NCBI RefSeq assembly: GCF_040448305.1
Contig: NZ_CP148752.1
Location: 5,557,501-5,621,500 of the forward strand
DNA from: Pseudomonas fluorescens
GTDB lineage: Bacteria > Pseudomonadota > Gammaproteobacteria > Pseudomonadales > Pseudomonadaceae
Length of the DNA stretch: 64,000 nucleotides
Direction: 5' to 3'
In this document: positions 52,239-60,606 of the stretch, piece by piece
How the letters are laid out: each line of letters starts with the position of its first letter
Numbering within the stretch: the first letter of the stretch is position 1
The notes under the pieces: model-generated
What the model was told of the DNA's origin: nothing
Seen by the model: only the letters and a program-made list of their open reading frames with translations
The model's database searches: none
Program-made: the position numbers and the translations under genes

Positions 52239-54050
52239 ATGAGCGAGCAGCAGATTTTATTGGCATTTGGCGGAATCGGTGCGGCGGCACTGCTCTGCCA
52301 ATGGCTGGCCTGGCGCTTGAAACTGCCAGCGATCCTTTTCCTGCTGTTGACCGGCATCCTGGCCGGCCCCGTGCTGCACTTGCTCGACCCGCAGGAAATG
52401 TTCGGGCCACTGCTGATGCCTCTGGTATCTCTCGCCGTCGCGCTGATCCTGTTCGAAGGCAGCCTGACCCTGCATCTGTCCGAGTGGCGCGAAATCGGCA
52501 GCGTCGTCCATCGCCTGGTCACGATTGGCGCCCTCTCCACCTGGGTGGTCATTGCTGTCGCCACTCACTGGCTGCTGGATTTCGACTGGATGCTGGCCAT
52601 CCTGTTCGGCAGCCTGACCCTGGTGACCGGGCCGACCGTGATCGTACCGATGCTGCGCGTCGTGCGCCCGAAAGCGTCGATTGCCAACATCCTGCGCTGG
52701 GAAGGCATTGCCATCGACCCCATCGGCGCCCTGCTGGCGGTGGTCGTCTATAGCTTCATCATCGCCAGCGCCGAAGGCAACGGTCTCGAGGAAAGCCTGC
52801 TGACCTTCGGTGGCGTGATTTTGTGCGGCAGCCTGTTCGGTGTTTTTGGTGGCTGGTTGCTCGGCACCCTGATTCGTCGCCAGTGGCTGCCGGAATACCT
52901 GCACAACCTGGCAGCGCTCGCGGCAGTCCTGGGTATTTTCATTGCCTCCAACGAAGTCACCAACGAATCCGGGTTGCTGGCCGTGACCTTGATGGGCATG
53001 TGGCTGGCCAACATGAAAGGCGTGGACGTGCGGCACATCCTGCACTTCAAGGAGAACCTCAGCGTGCTGCTGATCTCCGGACTTTTCATTCTGCTGGCGG
53101 CACGGCTGGACCTGAACGCCATGATCGGCCTCGGGCCTCTGGTGCTGATTTTGCTGTTGGTCATTCAGTTTATCGCCCGCCCCTTGAATGTGCTGCTGAG
53201 CACGGCGGGCTCCAGCCTGGGTTGGCGCGAGCGAGCGCTGCTGGCATGGATTGCGCCAAGGGGCATCGTGGCAGCGGCGGTGTCGGCCATCTTCGCCATT
53301 CGCCTGCATGAGGCCGGTCACCAGGGAGCGTTGCTGCTGGTGCCGCTCACCTTTGCGGTGATCATCGGCACGGTGGTCTTGCAAAGCGCGACGGCACGAC
53401 CGCTGGCACGCTTGCTGAAGGTGGCGGAACCGGCACCGAGCGGCTTCCTGATCATCGGCGCCAACGGACCTGCACGCACGCTGGGCAAGTCCCTGCAACA
53501 ACTGGGCAGTCGCGTACTGCTGACGGATTCGAGCTGGGAAAACATTAGTGCAGCGCGGATGGAAGGCTTGCCGACCTATTTTGGCAACCCGGCGTCGCAA
53601 CATGCCGATGCGCACCTGGACCTGGTCGGCCTCGGGCATTTGCTGGCGTTGTCACCCTCCGGCGAGATGAACACCCTGGCGCTGATGCGCTTTCGACATG
53701 AACTGGGCCATCAGCGCATGTTCGGCCTGGCCAGCGGCCAGGAAAGCCGCCGCACCGACAAGCACCGTACCAGCCTGGAACATCGCGGCAATCAACTGGG
53801 CAGCGAAGCGCTGACCTACGCCAAGCTCGCCAGCCAGCTGAGCCAGGGCTCAGAGCTGTACAGCACAACGTTGACGGACGGTTTCAGTTGGGACGACTAC
53901 CGCGCGCTGCATGGCGAGCGCGCGACCTTGTTGTTCGTGCGCGATGACAGCGGTTGGGTGCATGTAGTGACGCCGGAAAGCATGATCAAGCCCGCGGCGG
54001 GGTGGACGTTGTTGGCGTTGATTCAGCCGGAGACTGTTGGCGTCTGCTAA
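52239..54050 (+). CDS. CPA1-family cation:proton antiporter with C-terminal TrkA-like domain
   Basis: The 603-residue protein has about twelve hydrophobic helices over the first 400 residues. The conserved acidic motifs GIAIDPIGALLAV (the DP pair of the ion path) and NEVTNESGLLAVTLMG mark a NhaP-type Na+/H+ antiporter. The C-terminal 200 residues, from FLIIGANGPARTLGK, form a Rossmann-like TrkA-N domain, which may sense nucleotides. RBS AGGGAGCAGCA precedes the ATG. It is divergent from xerD. Confidence 0.88.
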   Translation: MSEQQILLAFGGIGAAALLCQWLAWRLKLPAILFLLLTGILAGPVLHLLDPQEMFGPLLMPLVSLAVALILFEGSLTLHLSEWREIGSVVHRLVTIGALSTWVVIAVATHWLLDFDWMLAILFGSLTLVTGPTVIVPMLRVVRPKASIANILRWEGIAIDPIGALLAVVVYSFIIASAEGNGLEESLLTFGGVILCGSLFGVFGGWLLGTLIRRQWLPEYLHNLAALAAVLGIFIASNEVTNESGLLAVTLMGMWLANMKGVDVRHILHFKENLSVLLISGLFILLAARLDLNAMIGLGPLVLILLLVIQFIARPLNVLLSTAGSSLGWRERALLAWIAPRGIVAAAVSAIFAIRLHEAGHQGALLLVPLTFAVIIGTVVLQSATARPLARLLKVAEPAPSGFLIIGANGPARTLGKSLQQLGSRVLLTDSSWENISAARMEGLPTYFGNPASQHADAHLDLVGLGHLLALSPSGEMNTLALMRFRHELGHQRMFGLASGQESRRTDKHRTSLEHRGNQLGSEALTYAKLASQLSQGSELYSTTLTDGFSWDDYRALHGERATLLFVRDDSGWVHVVTPESMIKPAAGWTLLALIQPETVGVC

Positions 54051-54054
54051 ATCG

Positions 54055-54151
54055 CATCGCGAGCAGGCTCGCTCCCACAGAAATCTCCTTTGACCAAAGA
54101 CTTTCGGCTCGCCAGAGAGCTTGTGTGGGAGCGAGCCTGCTCGCGAAGGGC
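54055..54151. repeat. REP inverted pair, class A
   Basis: CATCGCGAGCAGGCTCGCTCC and GGGAGCGAGCCTGCTCGCG face each other about 50 bases apart between the antiporter gene and rplS. Confidence 0.88.
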
Positions 54152-54190
54152 ATAACCAGGTCTTGTGTCGTGGGATAAATCGCAGGCAAC

Positions 54191-54220
54191 AAAAAAGCAG
54201 CCCGCAGGCTGCTTTTTTTT
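54191..54220 (-). terminator. Bidirectional terminator after rplS
   Basis: AAAAAAGCAGCC and GGCTGCTTTTTT form a stem around CGCA with T-runs on both strands, serving rplS and the convergent antiporter gene. Confidence 0.9.
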
Positions 54221-54236
54221 GCATCGGAAGCTGGAC

Positions 54237-54587
54237 TTAAGCCAGTTTTTCCTTGATGCGAGCTGCTTTACCCGACAGGTCACGCAGGTAGTACAGCTTG
54301 GCTTTACGTACGTCACCGCGACGCTTGACAGCCATGCTGTCGATTTGCGGGGAGTAGGTCTGGAAAGTACGCTCTACGCCAACACCGTTGGAGATTTTAC
54401 GAACGGTGAATGCACTGTTTACGCCGCGGTTACGCTTGGCGATAACAACACCTTCGAACGCTTGCAGACGCGAACGGTCGCCTTCCTTCACTTTCACCTG
54501 AACGACAATGGTGTCGCCCGGGGCAAAGGTAGGGATCTCTTTGGTCATCTGCTCTGCTTCGAGTGCAAGGATGATTTTGTTAGTCAT
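54237..54587 (-). CDS. rplS: 50S ribosomal protein L19
   Basis: The 116-residue product is L19, at the interface of the 30S and 50S subunits. It starts [14 protein letters not shown] and contains the conserved [24 protein letters not shown]. It is the last gene of the rpsP-rimM-trmD-rplS operon. Confidence 0.97.
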
Positions 54588-54632
54588 GCTGTGCTCCTAA
54601 GGTAAATCGTCGGATCTACCATCGATACGTTG

Positions 54633-55385
54633 TTAACTATCGTCCCGCTCGCGGATGTATTCCTCGAGCAGCTTCTTCTCTTCTCCAGAAAGCGAGCGGC
54701 TTTCCAGAAGATCGGCGCGTCGTTCAAAGGTCCGACCAAGGGACTGCTGTAAACGCCAACGCCGGATGTGCGCGTGATTGCCACTTAGCAATACGTCGGG
54801 AACACGCTGATCCGCATACACCTCCGGTCGGGTGTAGTGCGGGCAATCCAGCAAACCATCCGTAAAGGAATCTTCCTCGGCGGAGTCCGCATGCCCTAAA
54901 GCTCCAGGCAGCAGTCGTGTAACCGCATCGATCAGGACCATCGCCGGCAGCTCGCCGCCAGACAGTACATAGTCGCCAATCGACCACTCTTCATCGACAT
55001 GAGCATCAATAAAACGCTCGTCAATGCCTTCATAGCGGCCGGCAATCAGGATCAATGCATCCAGATTCGCCAACTCGCGTACCGCCGACTGAGTCAGTTG
55101 ACGGCCTTGGGGGGACAGGTAAATTACCTTCGCCGCCTCCCCGGCTGCTGCCTTGGCCTGAACCAGAGCATCTTCCAGGGGCTTGATCTTCATCACCATG
55201 CCCGGACCACCGCCAAACGGGCGATCGTCCACAGTGTGATGTCGATCCGTCGTGTAGTCTCGCGGATTCCAACAGGTGAGCTGCAAGAGCCCCTGTTTCA
55301 CCGCCCGACTGGTGATGCCGTACTCGCTGATGGCGGAAAACATCTCGGGAAACAGACTGATCACTTCTACGCGCAAGTTAGCCAC
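54633..55385 (-). CDS. trmD: tRNA (guanine-N1)-methyltransferase TrmD
   Basis: TrmD methylates G37 of tRNAs that read CNN codons and prevents frameshifts. It is a SPOUT enzyme with EMFSAISEYGITSRAVKQGLL and the SAM knot motif GRYEGIDERFIDAHVDEEWSIGDYVLSGGELPAM. A GTG at 55385 begins two bases after rimM and gives 250 residues with the family N-terminus; an upstream frame to 55451 lies inside rimM. Confidence 0.95.
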   Translation of the reverse strand: MANLRVEVISLFPEMFSAISEYGITSRAVKQGLLQLTCWNPRDYTTDRHHTVDDRPFGGGPGMVMKIKPLEDALVQAKAAAGEAAKVIYLSPQGRQLTQSAVRELANLDALILIAGRYEGIDERFIDAHVDEEWSIGDYVLSGGELPAMVLIDAVTRLLPGALGHADSAEEDSFTDGLLDCPHYTRPEVYADQRVPDVLLSGNHAHIRRWRLQQSLGRTFERRADLLESRSLSGEEKKLLEEYIRERDDS

Positions 55386-55387
55386 GC

Positions 55388-55924
55388 TTAGAAATCCGCG
55401 TCCCAATCCACCTTCATCTCGCCCGCGGCCAGGTCGATGGCCAACACGCATTGCTCCGTATAGGGCAACAGGCGTTCGCGATCATCCAGGCTGCCAGCGC
55501 AAGGCTTGACCACCATGACATCGTTCGAGCCGGTCTCCAGCAGGTGATCGATCTTCCCGAACAATTGTCCGAGAGTGTCGATGACCTTGAGACCTTCCAG
55601 CTGGTACCAGTAGTACTCGCCGTCGGTGAGTTCAGGGAACAGGTTGCGCGGCACGCAGATCTCATAACCGGCCAGAAGACGAGCTTCTTCGCGATCATCG
55701 AGACCCTTGAGCTTTGCGACCAGGAACTTGTCGTTCCCGCGTCCGCTGACCAGCTCTACCTGCTTTACATTACCGTCACGCTTGAGCGTCCAGGTCTTGT
55801 AGTCCAGCAGGTTTTTAATCGGATCAGTAAAGGAGTACACCTTCACTTCGCCGCGAACGCCGTGAACAGAATAAATCTTGCCGATAACGATCAAATCATC
55901 AGCAATGGCAGGCGTCGCGTTCAT
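55388..55924 (-). CDS. rimM: Ribosome maturation factor RimM
   Basis: RimM helps 30S head assembly by binding S19. The 178-residue product has the N-terminal IGKIYSVHGVRGEVKVYSFTD motif and the C-terminal PRC-barrel with DRERLLPYTEQCVLAIDLAAGEM. It sits between rpsP and trmD as in most bacteria. Confidence 0.96.
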   Translation of the reverse strand: MNATPAIADDLIVIGKIYSVHGVRGEVKVYSFTDPIKNLLDYKTWTLKRDGNVKQVELVSGRGNDKFLVAKLKGLDDREEARLLAGYEICVPRNLFPELTDGEYYWYQLEGLKVIDTLGQLFGKIDHLLETGSNDVMVVKPCAGSLDDRERLLPYTEQCVLAIDLAAGEMKVDWDADF

Positions 55925-55929
55925 ATTGC

Positions 55930-56181
55930 TCAGGCCGCAGCCTTAGCAGTTTCCTTCAACAACTGAGCAACGCGCTCAGAAGGTTGTGCACCAACGCTCA
56001 GCCAGTAGGCTACGCGCTCTTGGTTCACGGACAGACGAACTTCCTGACCACGGGCAACAGGGTTGAAGTAGCCAACCTGTTCCTTGTGCGAACCGTCGCG
56101 CGGGTTGCGGCTGTCGGTTACGGTCAAGTGGTAAAACGGGCGCTTTTTGGAGCCGCCAAGGGCAAGACGGATTGTTAGCAT
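55930..56181 (-). CDS. rpsP: 30S ribosomal protein S16
   Basis: The 83-residue protein is S16, needed for 30S assembly. It begins MLTIRLALGGSKKRPFYHL and keeps the conserved NPRDGSHKEQVGYFNP. It is the first gene of the rpsP-rimM-trmD-rplS operon; the upstream gap is unusually full of hairpins. Confidence 0.97.
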   Translation of the reverse strand: MLTIRLALGGSKKRPFYHLTVTDSRNPRDGSHKEQVGYFNPVARGQEVRLSVNQERVAYWLSVGAQPSERVAQLLKETAKAAA

Positions 56182-56356
56182 GTGAACATCGTTCCTGTAG
56201 TCGGTGCTGCAAATCTAAAGGCACAGCGGGCATGGGTGCCCGAAAGGCCGCATATTCTAAGGAATATCCGGACTTTTGCAAATGACTTTTTCCGGCGGTC
56301 TATCGGCCGCCATGCAGATTTGCTATAGAGCCGTCGTTGAAAACGGCCGGTCAGCT

Positions 56357-56424
56357 CCCGCCAAGTGCGGGTTTGCTGTGTATCCCACGTCCATGTGGGT
56401 TAGCGCCGGTGCGACGACCGGCGC
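56357..56424. other. Three consecutive hairpins in the rpsP-ffh gap
   Basis: CCCGC/GCGGG (56357-56371), CCCAC/GTGGG (56384-56399) and GCGCCGGT/ACCGGCGC (56403-56424) lie in a row directly next to the large palindrome. No T-run follows them. They would be transcribed between ffh and rpsP on the minus strand. Confidence 0.55.
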
Positions 56425-56432
56425 GAATTCTG

Positions 56433-56589
56433 GTGCTCTGTTAGGCCAATACGCTCAATTTTGGCGAGTGGCTGGTGCCCTCAGGCAAGGCGCCGCGACG
56501 AGTCATAGCCCGCTATGGCGAGGAGCGGCAACGCCGCATGAGGACACCAGACACCGCAAAAATTGAGCAGTATTGGCTTAACAGAGCAC
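56433..56589. repeat. 157-bp near-complete palindrome at the ffh stop codon
   Basis: The two arms are each about 75 bases. The outer 11 bases GTGCTCTGTTA and TAACAGAGCAC match perfectly, GCCAATAC and CTCAATTTT pair next, and the arms continue with few mismatches to the centre CATAGC-CC-GCTATG (56504-56517). The right arm ends exactly at the first base of the ffh stop codon. It has the form of a MITE-like element or a huge RNA hairpin. No target duplication is evident. Confidence 0.7.
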
Positions 56590-57965
56590 TACATCTTGGG
56601 CATGCCGCCGCCGGGCAACATTCCGCCCATGCCGCGCATCATCTTGGCCATTCCGCCTTTCGCGGAGAACTTCTTCATCATCTTCTGCATCTGCTTGTGC
56701 TGCTTGATCAAGCGGCCGATGTCCTGCACCTGGGTGCCGGAACCCATGGCGATCCGGCGCTTGCGCGAACCGCTGATCATCTCAGGGTCGCGGCGCTCGG
56801 CCGGGGTCATGGAGTTGATGATGGCTTCCATCTGCTTGAATTGCTTTTCTGCCGCACCCTGGGCGTTGCCCATTTGCGCCAGGTTCACGCCACCCATGTT
56901 CGGCAGCTTGTCCATGAGTCCGCCGAGGCCGCCCATGTTCTTCATCTGTTGCAGCTGATCGCGGAAGTCTTCGAGGTCGAAGCCCTTGCCCTTCTTTAAT
57001 TTCTTTGCAAGCTTGTCGGCCTTGTCCTTGTCGAGGGTCGCTTCCGCCTGCTCGATCAGGCTGAGCACGTCGCCCATGCCAAGGATGCGCGAGGCGATAC
57101 GCTCAGGGTGGAACGGATCGAGCGCTTCGCTCTTCTCGCCCATACCGATGAACTTGATCGGCTTGCCGGTGATGGCGCGCACCGACAGCGCGGCACCGCC
57201 ACGGGCGTCGCCGTCGACCTTGGTCAGGATCACACCGGTCAGCGGCAATGCATCGCCGAAGGCCTTGGCCGTGTTGGCGGCGTCCTGGCCGGTCATGGCG
57301 TCGACCACGAACAGGGTTTCGACCGGGTTGATCGCGGCGTGCAGGGCCTTGATCTCGCCCATCATCTCTTCATCGATGTGCAGGCGACCGGCGGTATCGA
57401 CGATGACCACGTCGATGAATTTGAGTTTCGCTTCCTTAATAGCCGCTTGCGCGATCTCGACCGGCTTCTGGCTCAGGTCGGACGGGAAGAAGGTAACGCC
57501 GACTTCACCGGCGAGCATTTCCAGCTGCTTGATCGCCGCCGGACGGTAAACGTCGGCGGACACGACCATGACCGACTTCTTCTTGCGCTCTTTGAGGAAG
57601 CGCGCGAGCTTGCCGGCGGTGGTGGTTTTACCAGCGCCCTGCAAACCGGCCATGAGGATGACCGCTGGCGGCACGGCGCTCAGGTTCAAATCTTCGTTGG
57701 CCGCGCCCATCAGGCTTTCGAGTTCGGCCTGGACGATCTTCACGAAGGCCTGGCCCGGCGTCAGGCTGCGCGACACCTCGGTACCGACGGCACGTTCCTT
57801 GACCGAATTGACGAAGTCCTTGACCACCGGCAGGGCGACGTCGGCTTCGAGCAACGCCATGCGCACTTCACGCAGGGTGTCTTTGATGTTGTCTTCAGTC
57901 AGCTTGGCCTTGCCGGTGACATGGCGCAGCGTCTGCGAGAGACGGTCGGTTAAGTTTTCAAACAT
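56589..57965 (-). CDS. ffh: Signal recognition particle protein Ffh
   Basis: Ffh binds 4.5S RNA and delivers inner-membrane proteins to SecYEG via FtsY. The 458-residue protein has the N helix bundle and G domain (GLQGAGKTTTAGKLA, DTAGRLHIDEEMM, TKVDGDARGGAALS). It ends in a methionine-rich M domain with MKNMGG, MGGVNLAQM and a C-terminal MRGMGGMLPGGGMPKM. The last codon abuts a large palindrome. Confidence 0.97.
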   Translation of the reverse strand: MFENLTDRLSQTLRHVTGKAKLTEDNIKDTLREVRMALLEADVALPVVKDFVNSVKERAVGTEVSRSLTPGQAFVKIVQAELESLMGAANEDLNLSAVPPAVILMAGLQGAGKTTTAGKLARFLKERKKKSVMVVSADVYRPAAIKQLEMLAGEVGVTFFPSDLSQKPVEIAQAAIKEAKLKFIDVVIVDTAGRLHIDEEMMGEIKALHAAINPVETLFVVDAMTGQDAANTAKAFGDALPLTGVILTKVDGDARGGAALSVRAITGKPIKFIGMGEKSEALDPFHPERIASRILGMGDVLSLIEQAEATLDKDKADKLAKKLKKGKGFDLEDFRDQLQQMKNMGGLGGLMDKLPNMGGVNLAQMGNAQGAAEKQFKQMEAIINSMTPAERRDPEMISGSRKRRIAMGSGTQVQDIGRLIKQHKQMQKMMKKFSAKGGMAKMMRGMGGMLPGGGMPKM

Positions 57966-58175
57966 TGCGCGATCCTTTCAGGCCCTGTGTAGACCGGGAT
58001 AATGGCGGCCCGGACCGGACTAAACGTGTGCTCGGCGAGCCTGCGGCGTGGGCAGGTCGCGGATTATAGCGAAGACTGTGGCCGGCGGACACCTCGCTGT
58101 CGGGTTGCGCGGTCTTTCGTGCGGCGGGGGTTCTATGCCAAACTCAGCGACTTTCGGGCTTGCCTAACAGGATTT

Positions 58176-58988
58176 ATGCTCCCCTTGTCACCCAGCTTGC
58201 TAACTACCCTCGCCGCCGCCTGCTTGTATGCCGCTGCGACCATTTACCAGGGCACTCGCCTGGCGTCCGGCGCCAAGGTCAACAAACGCCTGCTGGTCAT
58301 GCTCGGCGTGCTCGCCGTATTGGCCCACAGCGTCAGCCTGCTCACCCACCTGCTAACCCCGACCGGCCTGGCCCTGGACTTCTTCAGTGCCGCCAGCCTG
58401 ATTGCCGTGGCGGTCATCGCACTGACCCTGCTGGCCTGCTCGCGGATTCCCGTAGAGAACCTGCTGGTCCTGCTGCTCCCCCTTGGGGCCCTGACCGTGA
58501 TGCTGGCGCATTTTGCCCCCGCTGGCACGGTACAGGTCATCAATGAGGAGCCGGGCATCCTCGCCCACATCCTGCTTTCGATCCTGGCCTACGGCATGTT
58601 CACCATCGCGGTGTTCCAATCCTTGCTGCTGCTGATCCAGGACCACCAGCTCAAGCACAAGCACCCCTCCGGGCTGATCAAGAACTTCCCGCCGCTGCAA
58701 ACCATGGAAAGCCTGCTGTTCGGTTTCCTCTGGGCCGGCTGGACGCTGTTGTCGCTGTCGCTGATTTCCGGCTGGCTGTTCGTCGAAAACCTGTTCGCCC
58801 AGCATCTGGTGCACAAAACCCTGCTGGCCTGCCTGGCCTGGGTTGTTTTCAGCGTACTGCTGTGGGGGCGCAATCGCCTGGGCTGGCGCGGGCACAAAGC
58901 CATTCGCTGGACCCTGGCCGGTTTCTGCCTGTTGATGCTGGCGTATTTCGGCAGCAAGCTGGTTCGTGAATACATCCTGCATATCTGA
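58176..58988 (+). CDS. CcsA/YpjD-type inner membrane protein
   Basis: The 270-residue protein has about eight hydrophobic helices and the CcsA/ResC-like domain (family of cytochrome c assembly factors), including AHFAPAG and conserved histidines in QHLVHKT. YpjD-type proteins lie next to ffh in many gammaproteobacteria; the function is not established. The ATG at 58176 follows AGGA and starts a membrane helix; the frame before it is not protein-like. Confidence 0.85.
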   Translation: MLPLSPSLLTTLAAACLYAAATIYQGTRLASGAKVNKRLLVMLGVLAVLAHSVSLLTHLLTPTGLALDFFSAASLIAVAVIALTLLACSRIPVENLLVLLLPLGALTVMLAHFAPAGTVQVINEEPGILAHILLSILAYGMFTIAVFQSLLLLIQDHQLKHKHPSGLIKNFPPLQTMESLLFGFLWAGWTLLSLSLISGWLFVENLFAQHLVHKTLLACLAWVVFSVLLWGRNRLGWRGHKAIRWTLAGFCLLMLAYFGSKLVREYILHI

Positions 58989-59000
58989 CGGGCGGCATTA

Positions 59001-60233
59001 ATGGACGACTTGCCCATAGGGCCGATGCTCGCGGTAGTGACCCTGCTGGTTTTATGGTCGGGGCTGTTTACCGCCATCGAAGCGGCGCACCAGCATTTGC
59101 TGGCCCAGCGCACCGCAACGCGTTCCAGCGACAAACCGGTGGCGAAACTCAGCTTCCCTCTGGCCAGCCTGATTTTTTGCAACACCCTGTGCCGCGCACT
59201 CGTGGTGGTCATCAGCACCTTGCTGGCCATGTTCACCTGGGCCGAGAACGGCCCGTGGGTCGCCTGCCTCGGGGTAGGCGCCACGTTGCTGGTGTTTTCC
59301 GACTACCTGCCACGCGCCCTCGCCGCACGCTATCCGGATGCGATCCTGACCCAGGGCAACAACCTGCTGCGTGTGCCGCTGAAAATCATCTATCCCGCGG
59401 CATGGCTGCTCAATAGCATCAGTCAGTTGCTGACGCGACCCTTCGCCCGTAAAGCCAAAGTGGTGCAACAGAGTGAGGACGAAGCGCTGACGGAGCGGCA
59501 TGCGTCCTCCGAAACCGTAAGCCGCCCTCACCCGCTGCCAGGCATCCACGCGCTGGACAACATTACCGTCAATGACATCCTGGTACCGCGCAGCGACGTG
59601 GACGGCATCAATCTCGATGACTCCATCGAAGAAATCATCGAGCAATTGCGCCACAACAGACGTACTCGCCTGCCGGTGTTCCACAGTGATATCAACCAGG
59701 TCGAGGCCGTCCTCAACACCCGACACATCCTTCACTTGCTGCCCGATGCCAGCCTGACCAGGGAAGCCTTGCTGGCGGCCAGCCACGAGCCGTACTTCGT
59801 GCCGGAAAGTACCCCATTGCAACTGCAATTGCTGAACTTCCACAAGCAGCAGCGGCGCCTGGGCATGGTGGTCGACGAATACGGCGAAGTGCTGGGTATC
59901 GTCACCCTGGAAGACATTCTCGAAGAAATCGTCGGCGAGTTCGAAAGCCAGCAGAGCCTGGACAATCCGCACATTCATCCGCAAGCCGACGGACGCCTGG
60001 TGATCGACGGTGCCGCGTCCATTCGCGAGCTGAACAAGAGCCTCGGCTGGCACCTGCCCAGCGACGGCCCGAAAACCCTGAACGGCTTGGTCACCGAGGC
60101 GCTGGAAACCATTCCCGAAAGCGCGGTGTGCCTGAAAATCGGTCGGTATCGCCTGGAAATTCTCGAGACCGAGGACAACCGTGTCACGCGGGTGCTGATC
60201 TGGCAGACAAGCTCGATGCCTGTGGTTATCTAA
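59001..60233 (+). CDS. CNNM/CorC-family membrane protein (YfjD-like)
   Basis: The 410-residue protein has an N-terminal DUF21 (CNNM) membrane domain at about 1-150. Paired CBS domains follow (VNDILVPRSDVDGINLDDSIEE..., then LGMVVDEYGEVLGIVTLEDILEEIVGE), and a CorC/HlyC domain at the C-terminus. Such proteins act in magnesium or cobalt export. It follows the CcsA-like gene by 12 bases, so the two probably share a transcript. Confidence 0.88.
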   Translation: MDDLPIGPMLAVVTLLVLWSGLFTAIEAAHQHLLAQRTATRSSDKPVAKLSFPLASLIFCNTLCRALVVVISTLLAMFTWAENGPWVACLGVGATLLVFSDYLPRALAARYPDAILTQGNNLLRVPLKIIYPAAWLLNSISQLLTRPFARKAKVVQQSEDEALTERHASSETVSRPHPLPGIHALDNITVNDILVPRSDVDGINLDDSIEEIIEQLRHNRRTRLPVFHSDINQVEAVLNTRHILHLLPDASLTREALLAASHEPYFVPESTPLQLQLLNFHKQQRRLGMVVDEYGEVLGIVTLEDILEEIVGEFESQQSLDNPHIHPQADGRLVIDGAASIRELNKSLGWHLPSDGPKTLNGLVTEALETIPESAVCLKIGRYRLEILETEDNRVTRVLIWQTSSMPVVI

Positions 60234-60246
60234 AGGTCAGCGCGGT

Positions 60247-60358
60247 TTTCTGTGGCGAGGGAGCTTGCTCCCGCTGGACTGCGAAGCAGGCCCGAATGCA
60301 TTCACCCCTATTGCGGCCGCTGCGCGCCCGAACGGGAGCAAGCTCCCTCGCCACAAAG
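60247..60358. repeat. REP inverted pair, class B
   Basis: TGTGGCGAGGGAGCTTGCTCCC and GGGAGCAAGCTCCCTCGCCACA face each other about 65 bases apart after the CorC-like gene. The 250 bases from 60359 to the MHS-transporter gene show no further gene. Confidence 0.87.
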
Positions 60359-60606
60359 GTCCGCAGTCACTCAAGCCCTCTTGTTCGATCGTTAGCCACC
60401 TTCCTATAATCGAAGCGCTTACCCAAGCCTCGCCGGCCCCGTGCTTACCCTGCACTTCGCAGCTTCCGGCCCGTCCACCCGCAAAGCCCGCAACAAACCG
60501 ACGACTGTTCCTACCTTGAACAGCGCCCGTACCTCCACCCACATCCCTGGATTCTCGACCATAATAATTCGCTCCACCGGAGCACATGACTGTCAGGGAT
60601 AACCGC

